This document shows, one piece after another, positions 33,861 through 46,389 of a DNA stretch of 64,000 bases. The first letter of the stretch is position 1. Every line of letters starts with the position of its first letter. Source of the DNA: Manis javanica (taxonomy: Eukaryota; Chordata; Mammalia; Pholidota; Manidae); the NCBI RefSeq assembly GCF_040802235.1, contig NC_133170.1, forward strand, positions 1,193,001-1,257,000, given 5' to 3'. A program made the position numbers and the translations under genes. The notes below the pieces were generated by a model. That model had not been told where the DNA came from. It worked only from the letters and a program-made list of their open reading frames with translations, and did not search any database.

Positions 33861-34194
33861 CCAGCTCGTTCACAGACCTGCAGGTTTTACAGTCTTACAC
33901 CTCGGGTGTTTGATGAGTTCCAGCCATTGTTGCACTTACGCGTCTTCAAATCTTACTCTCTTTAACACCGACCTATGATTTCCTTAAGAAAATTCCTAGT
34001 GAGAGCTGATTTACAAAGCACAATAACGTGGCTGCTTATATCTCATTTTAAAGTTCCTCATCTCTGGGTGAACTTCTGAAACATTAACTCTATTTCCTAG
34101 AGAAGTCTCCAGCTAGGAGAAGAACGCTCACACATGCAATACAATATGCATGTCACCTGTGTGCAGTTTTCATTCGGGATGTTCTGGAGTTAAT
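33861..34194. other. Unassigned DNA
   Basis: Nothing recognised. Confidence 0.4.
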
Positions 34195-34345
34195 CTCATA
34201 CATGATTATCCAGAACATCAAACAAACGGTGCAGGAGCAACTGGACATCCATACACACAAAAAAGGACCTCGACTCCAACCTTGCAGCATATACAGAAGT
34301 CAGCCTGAAATGGGTGCCGTCGTCACGAGCACCCAAATTTTCGCT
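34195..34345 (+). mobile_element. Short LINE-1 ORF2 fragment
   Basis: 'aactggacatccatacacac', then 'aaaaaaggacctcgactcc' and 'cagcatatacagaagtcag' match the ORF2 region that usually reads '..ctggacatccacatgcaaaa..'. Confidence 0.5.
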
Positions 34346-35889
34346 GAATCGCAGTCTAAGAAAATCCCTGGAGGAACAACACAACCCCCCGCCCCACTCC
34401 CACACACCTCCCTCCTTCTTACTCACCGGAGGCTAAACGTATCTCACCTGCATTTTCCTCAGTAAAGCCTCCATATAATGAATTTTCTTTCTTTAAGAAA
34501 AGCATTTGCTTAATTTCATATTTGCTTTTTCTAAAAATCTATTTTTACTATATAATTTAAGTAAGTGCACTTTTTTGTTTTATATGAGAGGATTGGATTT
34601 TTTTTTTTTGTATTTGGATTCATAAATAACTCACAAAAACTACCAGCCAGGAGATCCAAGATCTGGTCGAGGGCTGTGAACGACCAGCATGGCCACATTC
34701 AAGCCACTTAGGAGTCAATCTCTTAGTTCCACATTTTTTAGGTGGTTAATGTTCATCCCTTTTTAAATTTCGTGAATTTCTAAATTCTCTTTACAGAGCA
34801 TGTGTTACGCTTTTAATAAGAAAGTTGGGCATTTTAGATTCTTTTCCTGCCTGTTGTTTGATGTGTATTTGTAGGTTAGTAGCCTTGCAAAATGTTCTTC
34901 TCTTAAAAACTATTGCTCTTGAGAGCTCAGATTACTTTTGATGAGTTAAGTATGGAAAATTTATCAGAGCTCTGAGTTTCTTTCAAACTTGCTAAATGGG
35001 TGCTACAACAAGTGTATTCTGTATGTTTGCCAAGTATCACTTAAGCAAAATCCTAAGCACCGTCTGTCCTAAATGTGCTTTAAAAACACCTCTACCATTT
35101 TCCATAACAGGAAGGCCGATGAGCACCCGCGTACGGGGTTCTTGGCGCCATGCCGGGGGCTCCACATCACCCGGAGGCACGAAGGGACCGTACGGAGGCA
35201 TCAAACTGTGTGGAAGCCTTGGAACTGCAGCCTGATCGGTCATCTCTAAGCACCTGGCTGTGGGGAAAATCACGTATGGTGTCTGAACCTCTGTCTCAGA
35301 GGCTGGTGTCCGCAGAATGTGACGTGTCCTGCTGAACACACTTGATGGGAGGTTCAAGTGAAATAAGGTTGGAAGTCATCTGCTGAAAACTCAGGTGGGC
35401 AACTGGGGGGAGTCTGCTGTCTGGTCGGGAGCAACGGCCAGGAAGGTGGCGGATGCGGCAGGAGAATGAATGGAGGACAATTTAAAACCCACAGCAAAAA
35501 CTGACGGTGCCTCTTGTGGGGCTGCCAGGACCTCAGCGCCTCCTGATGGTCCCCGTGGGAATGAGGGGAGCAGACCGGGGCGGGCCATGACCAGCTCTGC
35601 ACAGACAGCGGGACGGGACACCGCCTTGGGGGCCCCAGCCCAAGGGCCCAGGGGACCACCGAAGAGCAAGGGCGAGAAATAGGGCCGGGAGGGCAGGGAG
35701 GGTCCCCCACGACACCACCCTTGGGGCCAGTTCCGTTCCATGCGCACGTTATGTTTTTACAGGCAGGGATGGCTCCCGGGCTCCCGGTGGTAGGAATGGC
35801 AACTCCAGGTGATGCATGGAAAGTAATCATTGAAAAACAAAACAACTGAAGAATACGGAAGGTTCTATTTTTTTTTTTAAAGGAGGACT
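34346..35889. other. Unassigned DNA, AT-rich then GC-rich
   Basis: A T-rich run lies near 34600. Positions 35100-35760 are GC-rich with open frames on both strands and no recognised product. Confidence 0.4.
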
Positions 35890-36375
35890 GCATTCTTAAC
35901 TCTCAACATCATAAAAGATAAAAAGAGTATCAAAACGGTCCAGATTAAAGGAGGCTAAATAGGCACACAACTGAGAGCAATAGCTGATCGGCTGAAGCCC
36001 ACCCTGGGGGAGGCAGGACATGCCATAAACCGCCACTGGGTCATCTGACAAAATTGGAATATGGACACAAATGAGACAAAGTACTGTGTCAACCGTAAGT
36101 TTACTAAAGTTGAAAATACTATGGTGATGGAAGCAAACACCTCTAGTCTTAGGAAACACTGAAATGTCTTGGAGCAACGGGCCGTGATGCATGTGACTTT
36201 AAATGGTTCAGGGAAAAAAAGTATTAAGAGAAAAGGAAAGAGAGAGAGTGAGCAAATGGGGCAAAATGTTAGAAATAGGTGATCTGGGTTGATGGCTATT
36301 CTTAAAGGTGCGACTTTTCTGTAAATTTGAATTTATTTCTAAGAAACAAGATTTTTAAAAAGTAAAGTAAATATA
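35890..36375 (+). mobile_element. Old LINE-1 3' UTR (L1M type)
   Basis: The last part, 'caaaatgttagaaataggtg', 'atctgggttgatggctattc' and 'gacttttctgtaaatttgaa', is the typical L1M ending. Upstream 'gtttactaaagttgaaaata' fits its 3' UTR. Confidence 0.6.
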
Positions 36376-36414
36376 TTTTAATGAGGTCCTCTAAACATGA
36401 CACATTTTTATCAT

Positions 36415-36575
36415 TATTTTTAGTTATTATAATCACATTTAACATCTGCTTGGTTCCTGGCCATTTACAAAATGTACTTTATTTAACCCTCATGAAGAAA
36501 GCCCCATTGTACAGGTAAGGAAACCTAGAATCAGACACTTCTCAGGAGCCCTCACCTAGCCAGCTTTGTATTTTC
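36415..36575 (-). repeat. MIR SINE remnant
   Basis: 'tttatttaaccctcatgaag', 'ccccattgtacaggtaagga' and 'aacctagaatcagac' follow MIR read in reverse. Confidence 0.65.
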
Positions 36576-37934
36576 ACTGCCCAGCCCAGTGAATGGAGGG
36601 GGGTGGGGGGATGTTGGCACATCATCCTCTGTGGCTTTGCCCCGAATCACACACCGAGAGGTGCACCGGTGGGACTGAGGTGCTGAGCTCAGCGCCTTTT
36701 CCCGTCGTTATAGCTCCAAATGCTATAAAACATGCTCAAACCCTTGGATCAACTTTTATCTAATTGCTCTTTGCTGATTTACAAGTCACATGATCTTACA
36801 GTATCTCAGGCCGACTTTATGTATGCCATTTATTATCCTGCGGCTAAGGGGAGAGAAGTGAAAAATGCTGATCAAATCTGGAAGGAGGAGACTGCCCTCG
36901 AGTCAGCGATGCATCCCTCTTCCCAGCGATGCCACCTGACTGCAGGAGATGGGGTTACTTTATGCAGACATTTTGCTGAAGCGTGAGAATGAAACAGACA
37001 CTGTCAAGATACCTATACTGCTTGGCTGGTGAGATTCCTCACCCCCAGTGGGAAATGTTGTGTATCGTTATTTTGAGCACTTCAAAAGTCTTTTAAGTTT
37101 TCATTTTCAGCATATTTTCCCCTGCTTCGTTTTCAGCATTTACATGAAAATCCTAGCCAGCTAGAGGAATCGCTCTCACCAGTGGAGACCTGTCACCAAA
37201 AGCAGAAATAGTTTCTGGGAACTGGTTACTGATCCCCTTCATTTTAATCAGTGTGAAATATTCTTTGACATTTGCTGAATTTGGTTTCTTTTTAAAGTTA
37301 TACCTGTTAGAAGCAGTAGCAGCGCACAAACGAAGGAAAACGGAAGTTTCGAGGATGAGGATGGAACCCCGGCTGCGCGTGCGGGCAGGAGTAGGGGCGC
37401 CCAGTCGGGTGATGGAGGCGCCGTGACCAGACTCCTTTTCGCGACTGGGTCTTGACCCCCTTGTACTGACCTGCCTTGTGTAACGTGCGCAATGAAAGTA
37501 ATTCTGGATAGTCACGTGCAGAGATGTGTTCCCTCTGGGGGATGCTGGCGGTGTCATCTGGGGAGGGCAGTGGGCCCGCGGACAGACCTGAAAGGGGATC
37601 AGACAATGGGCGGTTGGTCGTTAGTCAGCCTCCCACGAGTGTCCTTTGGGGCAAAGGGACATGGCTTACGACTCCTCCATCCCTTCTCGGATCTGTGGTA
37701 TTGCCCTGGTCATCAGTAAATTAAAAACCAGAGGCAAATTGATATCTTAACACTTAGCCAAAAGAAAACGTCTTAAGCAGTTGTCCTCACACAGATTTCC
37801 ATTTGCATTATTTATAGCAAGAGAATCTCCTGTGCGGGCTGCCCTCCCTCCATGAATGTCCCGTTTGGTGGCTTAGAACTGCGTGCTGATGTGAGTCACC
37901 ACCTCGAGGCTTCACTGCAGGAAGGGCATATTGA
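36576..37934. other. Unassigned DNA with a possible conserved element
   Basis: Positions 36720-36920 look like preserved single-copy DNA, with TAAT-poor but transcription-factor-like words (GTCACATG, TGATCAA). Positions 37340-37460 are GC-rich. No gene recognised. Confidence 0.3.
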
Positions 37935-38540
37935 CCCTTCAGTTCTTTATTCGGTATCTGTCCACTGCGCACCTCCTGTGTGTCCTGGATTGAAGATGCA
38001 AAGGTGAACAAAGCTGACCCCTGCCTTTATAATTGAGGGAACGGATAGCTGAACAGGTGGCCACCAAAGAATGTCAGGATGGGGGAGCACACGTTTCTAT
38101 GGGACAATTTTTGATGGGCATGAAACCTCTGTGATAGTCACTTGACCTTCTGACAATCAGAGAAGGTTCTGGAGAAGAAGACAGCTAAGCAGCATGTGGA
38201 AGGACACATGAAGGTGAGTGAGAACAGGGGAGCAGAAGGCAAGGAGGGAATTCCAGGTAGAGAGGCCGAACTAATGCCAAGACCAGGAGGAAAGAGGCAG
38301 TTAGATTTCCGGGACTTCATGAAGCTGGCGTAGAGGGAGCTGAGGAAAGGCTGAATCACAGAGGCCCCCAAATGCCATCCCCACAAGTCTGGATTTTGGA
38401 CTGATGGTTTTAAGATGATATTGAAAGGTTTAAATAGAAATGAAATGATTGCATGCACAGGGCATGGACGGCATGTGGCTAGTCTGGGGCTAGGAGGCTG
38501 GAGAGCGCAGGCTGAGGAAGCGTGGTGGCTGGGGGCCCCC
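37935..38540 (-). mobile_element. LINE-2, 3' part
   Basis: Reverse-complement L2 words: 'gatgcaaaggtgaacaaagc', 'gggaattccaggtagagagg', 'ccaagaccaggaggaaagag', 'gtctggattttggactgatg'. Long but heavily diverged. Confidence 0.7.
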
Positions 38541-39496
38541 AGCTCAGAGCGCCAACCTGGGGTGCCTCCTCCAGCTATGTGCTACGTGTCCAAAGTTTGC
38601 TGAGAAAGAAGAGATGGGGGTGAAAGAATTGGAATCCATCTGTGCTCTCTGCCTTTAAAGAATTATTAAATCACGTCATCTCCATTTTTAAAGAATCATA
38701 CAATGAGAGTGGTGTGGTCTAAATAATGTAATTTGATAGAAGTCATGTTACTCGAGATGTTGAAAGTGTGCACTGACCCCTGAGTCCCTAAGAGGTGGAT
38801 TAAACAAGTTGGAGAGTTTAACAGTTGCCAAATTTCATCAATAATTGCGATGATATCCTTTTACGTTTTCTTGTGAAATCTACATGGAGGATGTGCAAAT
38901 AAATATCTTCATAGGTTAGAGCTAAAAAATTACTCCTCTATCAGTTCTTAGTTTTGAAATGCAGAAGACTGTATCCTGTTCATTTGGGCACAGCCGGGTC
39001 CTCAGATGGGGCCTGCCACATGCTAAGGGCTCCATCAGTGGTAGACAGTCAAGCAGTAAAAACCCACTGATTAGAATTCATTTTCACAGAAATTTCTTTA
39101 ACACCAAATAAATATTAATTGGAAGTAAGCTAAACTCATATCATATTCCAATTGGATGTATGTAGCTTCAGATGGGCTTCATACAACTTACAAAAAGGCA
39201 GTGGGAATTGTGTGGGTGAAACAGTGAGGAATTTGGTCTTTTGTAATTCTGAGCTATTTCAAATAAGAAGGCTGAGTCGTTTTAAAAAATGGATGGGAGG
39301 CGCTGCGGTTTAATGGCACCCCACAATTTTCTTTTCAGGGCTGAGAGTACAGAAAAAACATTTTCTGATTTTCTGTAATGTTAGCAAAGATGATTCTAGA
39401 CCAGGGATTCTGAGAGTCTCGGGATGTAAGAATTAGAACAGCCTTTATAGATATATACACCTACTCCTCATTTGTGTGACTTTAAAACACAAATTA

Positions 39497-39498
<2 letters not shown>

Positions 39499-39521
<23 letters not shown>
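39499..39521. repeat. (AT)n microsatellite
   Basis: Eleven uninterrupted AT units, followed by TTATATAATTATAA. Confidence 0.95.
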
Positions 39522-39527
<6 letters not shown>

Positions 39528-40475
39528 ATTATAACTTACAATTACATAAACCTTTTAGTTTTAAGAAAAAATCATATTTTATACTTTTGAAGGTAGTATT
39601 CCATTTTTCGGGTCACTTTGAGAGATGCCTTTGTAACATGCAACCTTTATTTCTGATTTAAGCGCAGAGCTTGGCATCAAGTGGGGTGCAAATTACATGC
39701 CTGCACTCTTACACCAGAGTGTAGTCATGCAGTTATATCGCGCCAACCCAATTCTTTACTAAATGCGTGCTAATACTTTCTTTGGCTTTCTTTTTTCCAT
39801 GGAGACTCTTTACTAAATATTTAAAGGGGTCACTCCCCACCAGTGACAGCCTTCCACCGGAAACACATGCCTTGGGGTCTCTTATTCCAGGATGAGTGTG
39901 CATTTGCTTTGCTCTAGGAGGATGTAATTTTGTTTAGTTTTAAATTTAAGTTTCATTCATCTAAGGAGCTCTTTTCCATTTTTTTTCTGTTGCTCATACT
40001 ATGCTTCAGTGTGTTTAATGCAAGTTCTATGGAGAGGAAAGGGTGACTTAATGGTTAAAAGAGATCCCGGGATTTGCACTTTCCTGCCTTGTTTTTTCCG
40101 CATCCAGTGCGAGGCGGGCATGAGTGGGAAGGGATCACCCCCAAGCTGAGCGCTTAGGGAACCCCTGAGTCCAGAATGTTTTGAATCCATTAGATGAACA
40201 AAAACGAAACTAGCATCTATGCCCAGTAAACAAGCTTGTAAACTAAATAAATTAAATTCACAAAAACAAATTGATTTAGAGATGGTATGATTATATTACA
40301 GAAAACTGCAAGAAGCTTCCTCAGTGAGGTTTTCTACTGAATGTGAATTTTGATGTTGGCATTTACGGTCCTTGCATTGGCGCCCCAGTGAAGCACCCTG
40401 GGTCTGTGAGAGCAGAATGCTTTGCGTTTGGTGGGTTTTTGCAGTTCCATAAAGCCCGTTCTTGAGTCATCTTAC

Positions 40476-40829
40476 CTGCATCTTCTGCACCATGTGTGAT
40501 ATCCCAGCAGAGTAACAGATCATGTTCTGTATACAGTACACAGAACCTGCAACTTCTGCTCCAACACCACTTTCACAAAATTCCATTCCTACAGGGGTGT
40601 TTTTTTGTTTACTCAGTGGAGGCAAATGTCCATTGCAAATAACATATATTTGCTCTGGACACCTCCTTGTATTAAAATATTGCTTCATTTTAGTGCAGAG
40701 TATTGAGATACATAAACTCCTAAATAATGGACATTTTGTATCACATTTAAAAATAACCTCCCCTTTATCTGAGAATGTTTTAAGTAAATCTATTATATCC
40801 ATGTATGGCAACTTTGAAATAGATGCCAA
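40476..40829 (-). other. Candidate exon: open frame ending at a consensus splice donor
   Basis: On the minus strand a frame stays open for 118 codons in DNA of only about 38-40% GC. It then meets CAG|GTAAGA at 40478-40470, a near-perfect donor. Two codons beyond the donor the frame stops (TGA, 40469-40467). The peptide has nine cysteines, spaced for instance as KCDTKC, LCISILC and RRCPEQIYVIC, but I recognise no domain. The frame is closed upstream by TGA at 40835-40833, and acceptor AGs near there have poor pyrimidine tracts. The plus strand is also open over much of the same DNA (111 codons). Chance is quite possible. Confidence 0.15.
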
Positions 40830-41999
40830 TCTTCATAGTAAGTTAATGAATACTTGACTGATATTTCATCCTACAATCTGGAGTAATAATGTGACATTAC
40901 TTCTCTCTATAATGAAAATTATTCTCTCATCAGTTTGTGTCCTGCCCATCAATTTCTTCTGAGGAAACATTATAAGCATGTCTTTGACCCAATAGTTTAA
41001 AGATGCATAATGCACAAAGCACAGTGAGTAATATATTTAGGCATATTATCACCACTTTGATTTAATAAGAGGAGCAGAATCTGATTTTGTTCTGTCAAGA
41101 ACAAAAACAGGGTGGAGACGTGTGAAATCAACAGGATTCAGATGGTGCGTGCCCGATAGCCGGCTGTTACACTGAGGAATGTTTAAGAACTCATTTGAGT
41201 CACACTTTCCATGTAGCTGGTGAGGTCTGCCCCTCACCTCTTACTCTGCCCCATCTCCCAGCTCCTGGGTCCCTTCAGGCTGTCCGCTGGCCCGTCCACC
41301 ACCCTCCCAGGCTCCTGCCTGCCTCCAGCTTTCTATTCATCCAGGCTGCTCTGAGGTGGTGCCCTTTTCCGTACCATCCTCATCTCCATGAACCATGACC
41401 CAAGACCAAAACTTTACTGCAACAGAGACTATAGCTGGCTGTTTAAAGAGTAGCAACTCCACCGATTCACACTAATATGTGCAGTAATCTTTAAAGGGGT
41501 ACTTACATTTCAGAAGAAGTTTTTATACCAAAAATTGAAGCTGTAATGCCAGAACTCCAACTTAGCAAAGACAAGTTTGAGCCAGGAATCTTCCAGGTAC
41601 TTATTAAGTGTAAGTTTATTCTCATTCTTACTCTATCTAGGTCTTTTAAACAAAAGAAACCATTTACTGGGATAAAAGCTAACAATTTGCTTATAAACTG
41701 GTGTCAGGCTTGGCCAAGCTCTGCCTGCATCTGGCAGCCTTATAAATGGTTAGGCTGCCGTGCAGTTCAGAGGAACCTCAGTATTTTAATTTATCACCTT
41801 CCTTCCCAATAGGAATGAAGCAGGCGGTCAATGTTGTGTAATTTGTACCAGAGAGACAGGAAAGGCCTTGAGCATGTTGCAGAACTTTTCTCAGATGCAG
41901 GTCTCAAAACAAACTCACGTAACTGATGGGCATGACTCCTGGGTAAGAAAAATTGTAATAGCCCCAAATATGTACATAAATGTAAAGCAATCTGGGTTA

Positions 42000-42058
42000 G
42001 AGTTCCATTGTTACTATTGTTTTTAACTGGTCAAAATAATTCTAAAGTTAGTATGGAA
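42000..42058 (+). mobile_element. Old LINE-1 ORF2 fragment, part before a nested insertion
   Basis: 'ctggtcaaaataattctaaa' and 'gttagtatggaaac' match an ORF2 stretch that resumes at 42267. The final 15 bp are the 5' target duplication (42044-42058). Confidence 0.6.
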
Positions 42059-42251
42059 ACTTCCCATCATAAATAAATTAGTCACGGGGATATAAAGTAA
42101 AGCAGAGGGAATCGACAATATATTGTAATATCTTTGTACAGATGGTAACTACCTGCCGTGGTGAGCATTCAGTAATGTATACAGTCATCAAATCACTGTG
42201 TTGTACACCTGAAGCCAATATAATAATGTGTATCAACTATATACTTCAAAA
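42059..42251 (+). mobile_element. Nested 5'-truncated LINE-1 3' UTR
   Basis: 'tagtcacggggatataaagt', 'gtggtgagcattcagtaatg', 'caaatcactgtgttgtacac', 'ctgaagccaatataataatg' and 'tcaactatatacttcaaa' form the common L1 3' UTR end. AAAGTTAGTATGGAA (42044-42058) and AAAGTTAATATGGAA (42252-42266) flank it as a 15-bp target duplication with one mismatch. Confidence 0.85.
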
Positions 42252-43600
42252 AAAGTTAATATGGAAGAAAAAGTGTATAAATGTCATGAAAATTATGAAA
42301 GACAATAAGTAGTGAAGGGGGACTTGCCATACCAGATGTTAAATGACTATATGGCTGCTGCCATCAAGATAATACGGATATTGGCTCAGGAACAAACTGG
42401 TCAAACAGAACAGAGCACAGAAACCGATGAAGTGTTCTTTCCATGAGAACTCAGTGTACGGTGACGCTGATATTTCCCTGTAGTGAGGAAGGGAAGAATT
42501 ACCTTTTTCACAGTGTCAATGTAATGGAACATTCACCTGGAAGAAAAAAAAAAGATTTGTAATGCACAGTAAGTACAAGGAGACTATTAGGTTATATTAA
42601 GGAGATTATGAATCTAGTGGGTAGGGTAGGGACATCTATGAACAAGACAGAAAAATTTGCAAAGCAATAAAAAAAAATGGATAGACCTAACTCCATAAGA
42701 CCCTAAAATTTCTGAATGGCAAAAGGTACCATTACAAAGTTGAAGGACAAATGATGGACTGGGACAGAACTGCACATATATGAGAAGATGTTAATTTTCT
42801 ATATGTACAGTACTTCTGCAAATGGATAAAAAACAAGGAATATCACATATCACAAGATAACAGGTACACAAGGGGACCCAGCAATTCTCCGATGAAGGAC
42901 ACAGCGGCCACTAATACTGGACAAGATTCTGTGCCTCACTGGTAGTCACAGATGCATTTACTAACCAAACAGGTACTTGTTATGTGTCAAGCAGAAATTT
43001 TAAGACACAGATCAAATCTACATTGGCAAAAGTGTGGGGAGAACTGACCCTTCTCAGGCACTGTTGGCGAATGTGGGCATTGCGAAAACACTAGAAAGTC
43101 ACCTGGTAACAGCAAATAAAAGTGTGCATCTTTAAGCTAGAAATGTCACTTGTAGGAATCTTACATAAATAAAAGTGCCAGCTTTAAGGATAAAGCTGAG
43201 TGAAACTATGTATTGTTGCATTTAAAAAACCGACACCCCAAATCCTGGAAATGCCCTGAAAAGCCACCAAGAGGACAAGTATGGATAGGTCATTATTTCT
43301 TTATACTGTAGAATATTATACAAGTATTTACAGGTCTCTATTAACTGACTTAGCAAAATAACCATGATATACTGCCAAGTGAAAAAAGCAAGGGGCTAAA
43401 TAATGTGCTTTATGATCGAATTTTTATGAAAGGACTGTGTGTGTGCTAAATACGAGCCTATATAATATGTGGCATGTGTGTGTCAGTGTGAGCGGGCACA
43501 GGAAGACACAGGGAAGGGCACACTCCAAAAAGCTGAAAGCAGAGCGGGGCTGGGCTGGGAAGGAGGCCATTCATTGTCTATATCTGCATGTTCCTTGGAT
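42252..43600 (+). mobile_element. Old LINE-1/HAL1 fragment, part after the nested insertion
   Basis: 'gggggacttgccataccaga', 'tgctgccatcaagataatac', 'ctggtcaaacagaacagagc' and later 'gtgtggggagaactgaccct' and 'atactgtagaatattataca' follow the order of ORF2 downstream of the reverse transcriptase and the 3' UTR. Very diverged; the end is unclear. Confidence 0.6.
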
Positions 43601-43624
43601 TATGGCACAAAGCCCCCATTACTC

Positions 43625-43990
43625 TTTTGGGTTGGATTATGTTCCCCACCCAAATGTGTTTGTTGAAGTCTGAACCCCCAGAATGTGACATTCTTTGGAA
43701 ATAGCTGCAGATATAATTAGCTAATCTAAGCTGAGATGATGGTGTCCTTTAAAAAGGGGAAATTTAAGATCCAGAAGCAGCCACGCATAGAGGAAGGCCT
43801 ATGAAGACCCAGGGAGAAGCCAGCCTGGGCCTGGAGGGGGCCTGGCACCACCCCGCCCCTCACGGCCTCAGGGGTGGGGGGCAGCTGTGGCTCTCCGCCT
43901 GACCTCTGACGTTCAGCCTCCACAGCTGTGAGTCACACATTTCTCAAGTTAAGAAATGTTAGGTCACCTGACTTATGGTTTGTAAACAAA
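43625..43990 (+). mobile_element. MLT1-type LTR (ERVL-MaLR)
   Basis: 'ggttggattatgttccccac', 'aatgtgacattctttggaaa', 'gctgcagatataattagcta', 'agctgagatgatggtgtcct', the 'tgaagacccagggagaagcc' segment and 'acagctgtgagtcac' follow MLT1 from end to end. It stands alone, as a solo LTR. Confidence 0.8.
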
Positions 43991-44049
43991 TACAGTTACT
44001 ACTGAAATGAAAAGCTTAGAAGGCATGTTGAAATAGGTACAGAATGAAA

Positions 44050-44315
44050 AGAACCATATTTTGTGCTTATTCATTTGAGAAACATGTATTACCTATAGCG
44101 TGGTAGGTATTCTAATTATTTTACTTACTCTCCCAGAAACGTTGGAAAATAAGAATTCATGTCCGCTTTACAGAAGTCCAGTAACTTTTCCGGCATCCCA
44201 CAGTGAGAAGCTGCAGGGTGGGGGTCTGGCAGCTTCCAGCACCCGTCTGCGGCGTTTCTGGGCTGGGCCCCACTGCTGACTGCGGGATCCCCGCAGTGTC
44301 CGTTTGAATCTTCAG
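44050..44315 (-). repeat. MIR SINE remnant
   Basis: 'tgtattacctatagcgtgg', 'gtccgctttacagaagtcca', 'gtaacttttccggcatccca' and 'cagtgagaagctgcagggtg' follow MIR in reverse. Confidence 0.55.
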
Positions 44316-45294
44316 TAAGCATCCAGGGAGACGTCAGCTCCCCCTTCCCACGTCTACAATGTCAAGAGGAGGCACAACATAAAAATGCCAGAACGACGTC
44401 GCCCGTGACATGTGACACCACAGCGGGGCGGTGTGGGGACCTCCTTGTGTCGCGCTGTGTTGGAGGGAAGGACGGTGATAGCCTTTTCTTGGCTGTTCTC
44501 AACATTTCATGTTAATGTTCATTTTTATCTTGCCAGTTGTCTAAGCTAGAGAGTTAAAAAATGGGAAGGTGGAAGAAAGGAATATTTCAGAAGTCATATG
44601 ACTTAATCCTAGAGAGGTGGTGTGGCTTAATGATATATTTCAGGGTTTTATTGAGAAGTCAAATAGAAAAACCCACGACCTTGTGACACAGAAGTGACAC
44701 TTCCCACATCTCTTAGCGAAGGGCAGGAGGTTTCTTTGTTGCTCTGACTCTTGAAAAGGGCCTGTGGATTACCTCGTCCATTAACTGGAGTGGTAACTGT
44801 GCATGTTGGTACTTACTATTTCATGCTATCACGTGTGGATAAACTTTATCCACCCTCAACATCGGCTTTTGGTCACTTTCTGTCGCACTCAACACTGCAC
44901 CCTCTTTGAGCCACTAACCCATTTTTACCTACAGAAAACCTAATGCATTCTTGACAGTCTCTCGTATGGTTTACGCATCAGAGTCTCTCACTAAACTGTG
45001 AATTCCTTAGGCTTTGAGACCACTCAGTCTCTATACTCATTCGCATCTCAAAACCTGGCATGTACCAAGGGACCAAGAGGCACTGGGTGGGTCAGGAAGG
45101 CAGCAGAAAGCACTGCCACCCCCTGGACCCGAGACACCCCATGGCTCACCCCGCCCACGCAGACTACACCTCCAGCCGGCGGCAGCGGCCAGCCAGCCAG
45201 CCCCTCTCCCAGACCCACTCTCGCCCCCATCCTTCCTCTCTCCTGGCAGAAAGCGGCTACTGGTCGTACCGGTACCATGACAGCACCGAATAGC
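44316..45294. other. Unassigned DNA
   Basis: No repeat recognised. Frames of 76-115 codons at 44998-45345 overlap on both strands in a Pro-rich GC pocket and are not convincing. Confidence 0.4.
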
Positions 45295-45515
45295 CAACAC
45301 GTGCACAGCCTTTTGCGTTCTAAGTACTGTATGCATACTGATTAACTGAATCCTTACAACAGATTTCCCAGACAGGTACTATTATTAGCTCCGTTTAATA
45401 GAGGATGAAACTAAGGTGCAAACAGATTAATCTCCCCAAGGTCACACAGCTCGCCCACAGTCCAGCCACAGTCCAGCCCAGGCGCTCTGGCTGCAGAGTG
45501 TGCTGTGAACCGTCG
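45295..45515 (-). repeat. MIR SINE, well preserved
   Basis: 'gattaactgaatccttacaa', 'ggtactattattagctccgt', 'gaggatgaaactaaggtgca', 'ccccaaggtcacacagctcg' and 'cccaggcgctctggctgcag' give almost the full MIR in reverse. Confidence 0.85.
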
Positions 45516-46389
45516 TGTCTTTGGGGAAATCACACCTCTGATTGATTGGGTGGCGGATAAAGGGAATTAATACAACATTATGCATGTATGTTCATGTATC
45601 ATTTATTTAACTGTTTAAAATTGAAACATATAAATGCCTCATTCAGTCATCGAACCTCAGCGGAGACCCGAACCTTTCCTCTAAATCTGTCCATTGACAC
45701 TTCTACAGCTCATCACCTCTGTTCTTTCTGCATTCTGCAGTTTTTAGTTTTGACTTCATTGAAGAGTAAGGGAACTTAAGTGCACTCGCAAAGTGATCTG
45801 AGTACAAAACCGTCCAGTGTATTTACGATGTTCTCCCAGTTACTTGGAGGTGTTTTACTTAATGAGACACATTTTCCATTTTCTATAGTGATTAATTTAT
45901 GGAGCCTTTAGAAAGCATTCTTTTGTACAGACTGACGATCCCTTCCTTTTTACGCTCTCGTAGAATTGGTTTACATAATATTTCATTCAGATGAGTAATA
46001 AAAATAATATGTGCAACTGGCATAAACATGGAGGGTCAACGCCTCTGGCTTTTGATAAGCACAAAAATCATCAGGTGAGGGGGAGTCTGGGCCACTCGAG
46101 GGTGGTTAATCCAACTGACAGCCCACAGCCCGGCTATCAGGCGGTGCATTCACCAGCGGGGTGGGGGTGCTGGGTGATCTGGTAGCAAGCGGAGGTGATC
46201 AAGCACGTGCTGATGCAGCCTGTGTCCTCAGAGGCCTCACTCACCTGTCCCCCCCCACTGCACACTTTCTCTGGCTGTGTCCCCACCTAACACATATATG
46301 AATATATTATTAATTAAACTAAGACACATATTAATGCTTCTTTTGTGACTCTACAGTATGCTGTTTATTATATACTTACAATTTTTAAA
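45516..46389. other. Unassigned DNA
   Basis: No gene recognised. 46020-46190 may hold a decayed MER5-like element, too weak to call. Confidence 0.35.

Larger units (their letters stand above)
38541..41999. other. Unassigned, largely unique DNA
   Basis: No confirmed gene over about 3.4 kb. An (AT)n tract (39499-39521) and a candidate minus-strand exon (40476-40829) are listed separately. 38960-39070 contains a possible L2 or MIR tail ('gcctgccacatgctaaggg'). Confidence 0.4.
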
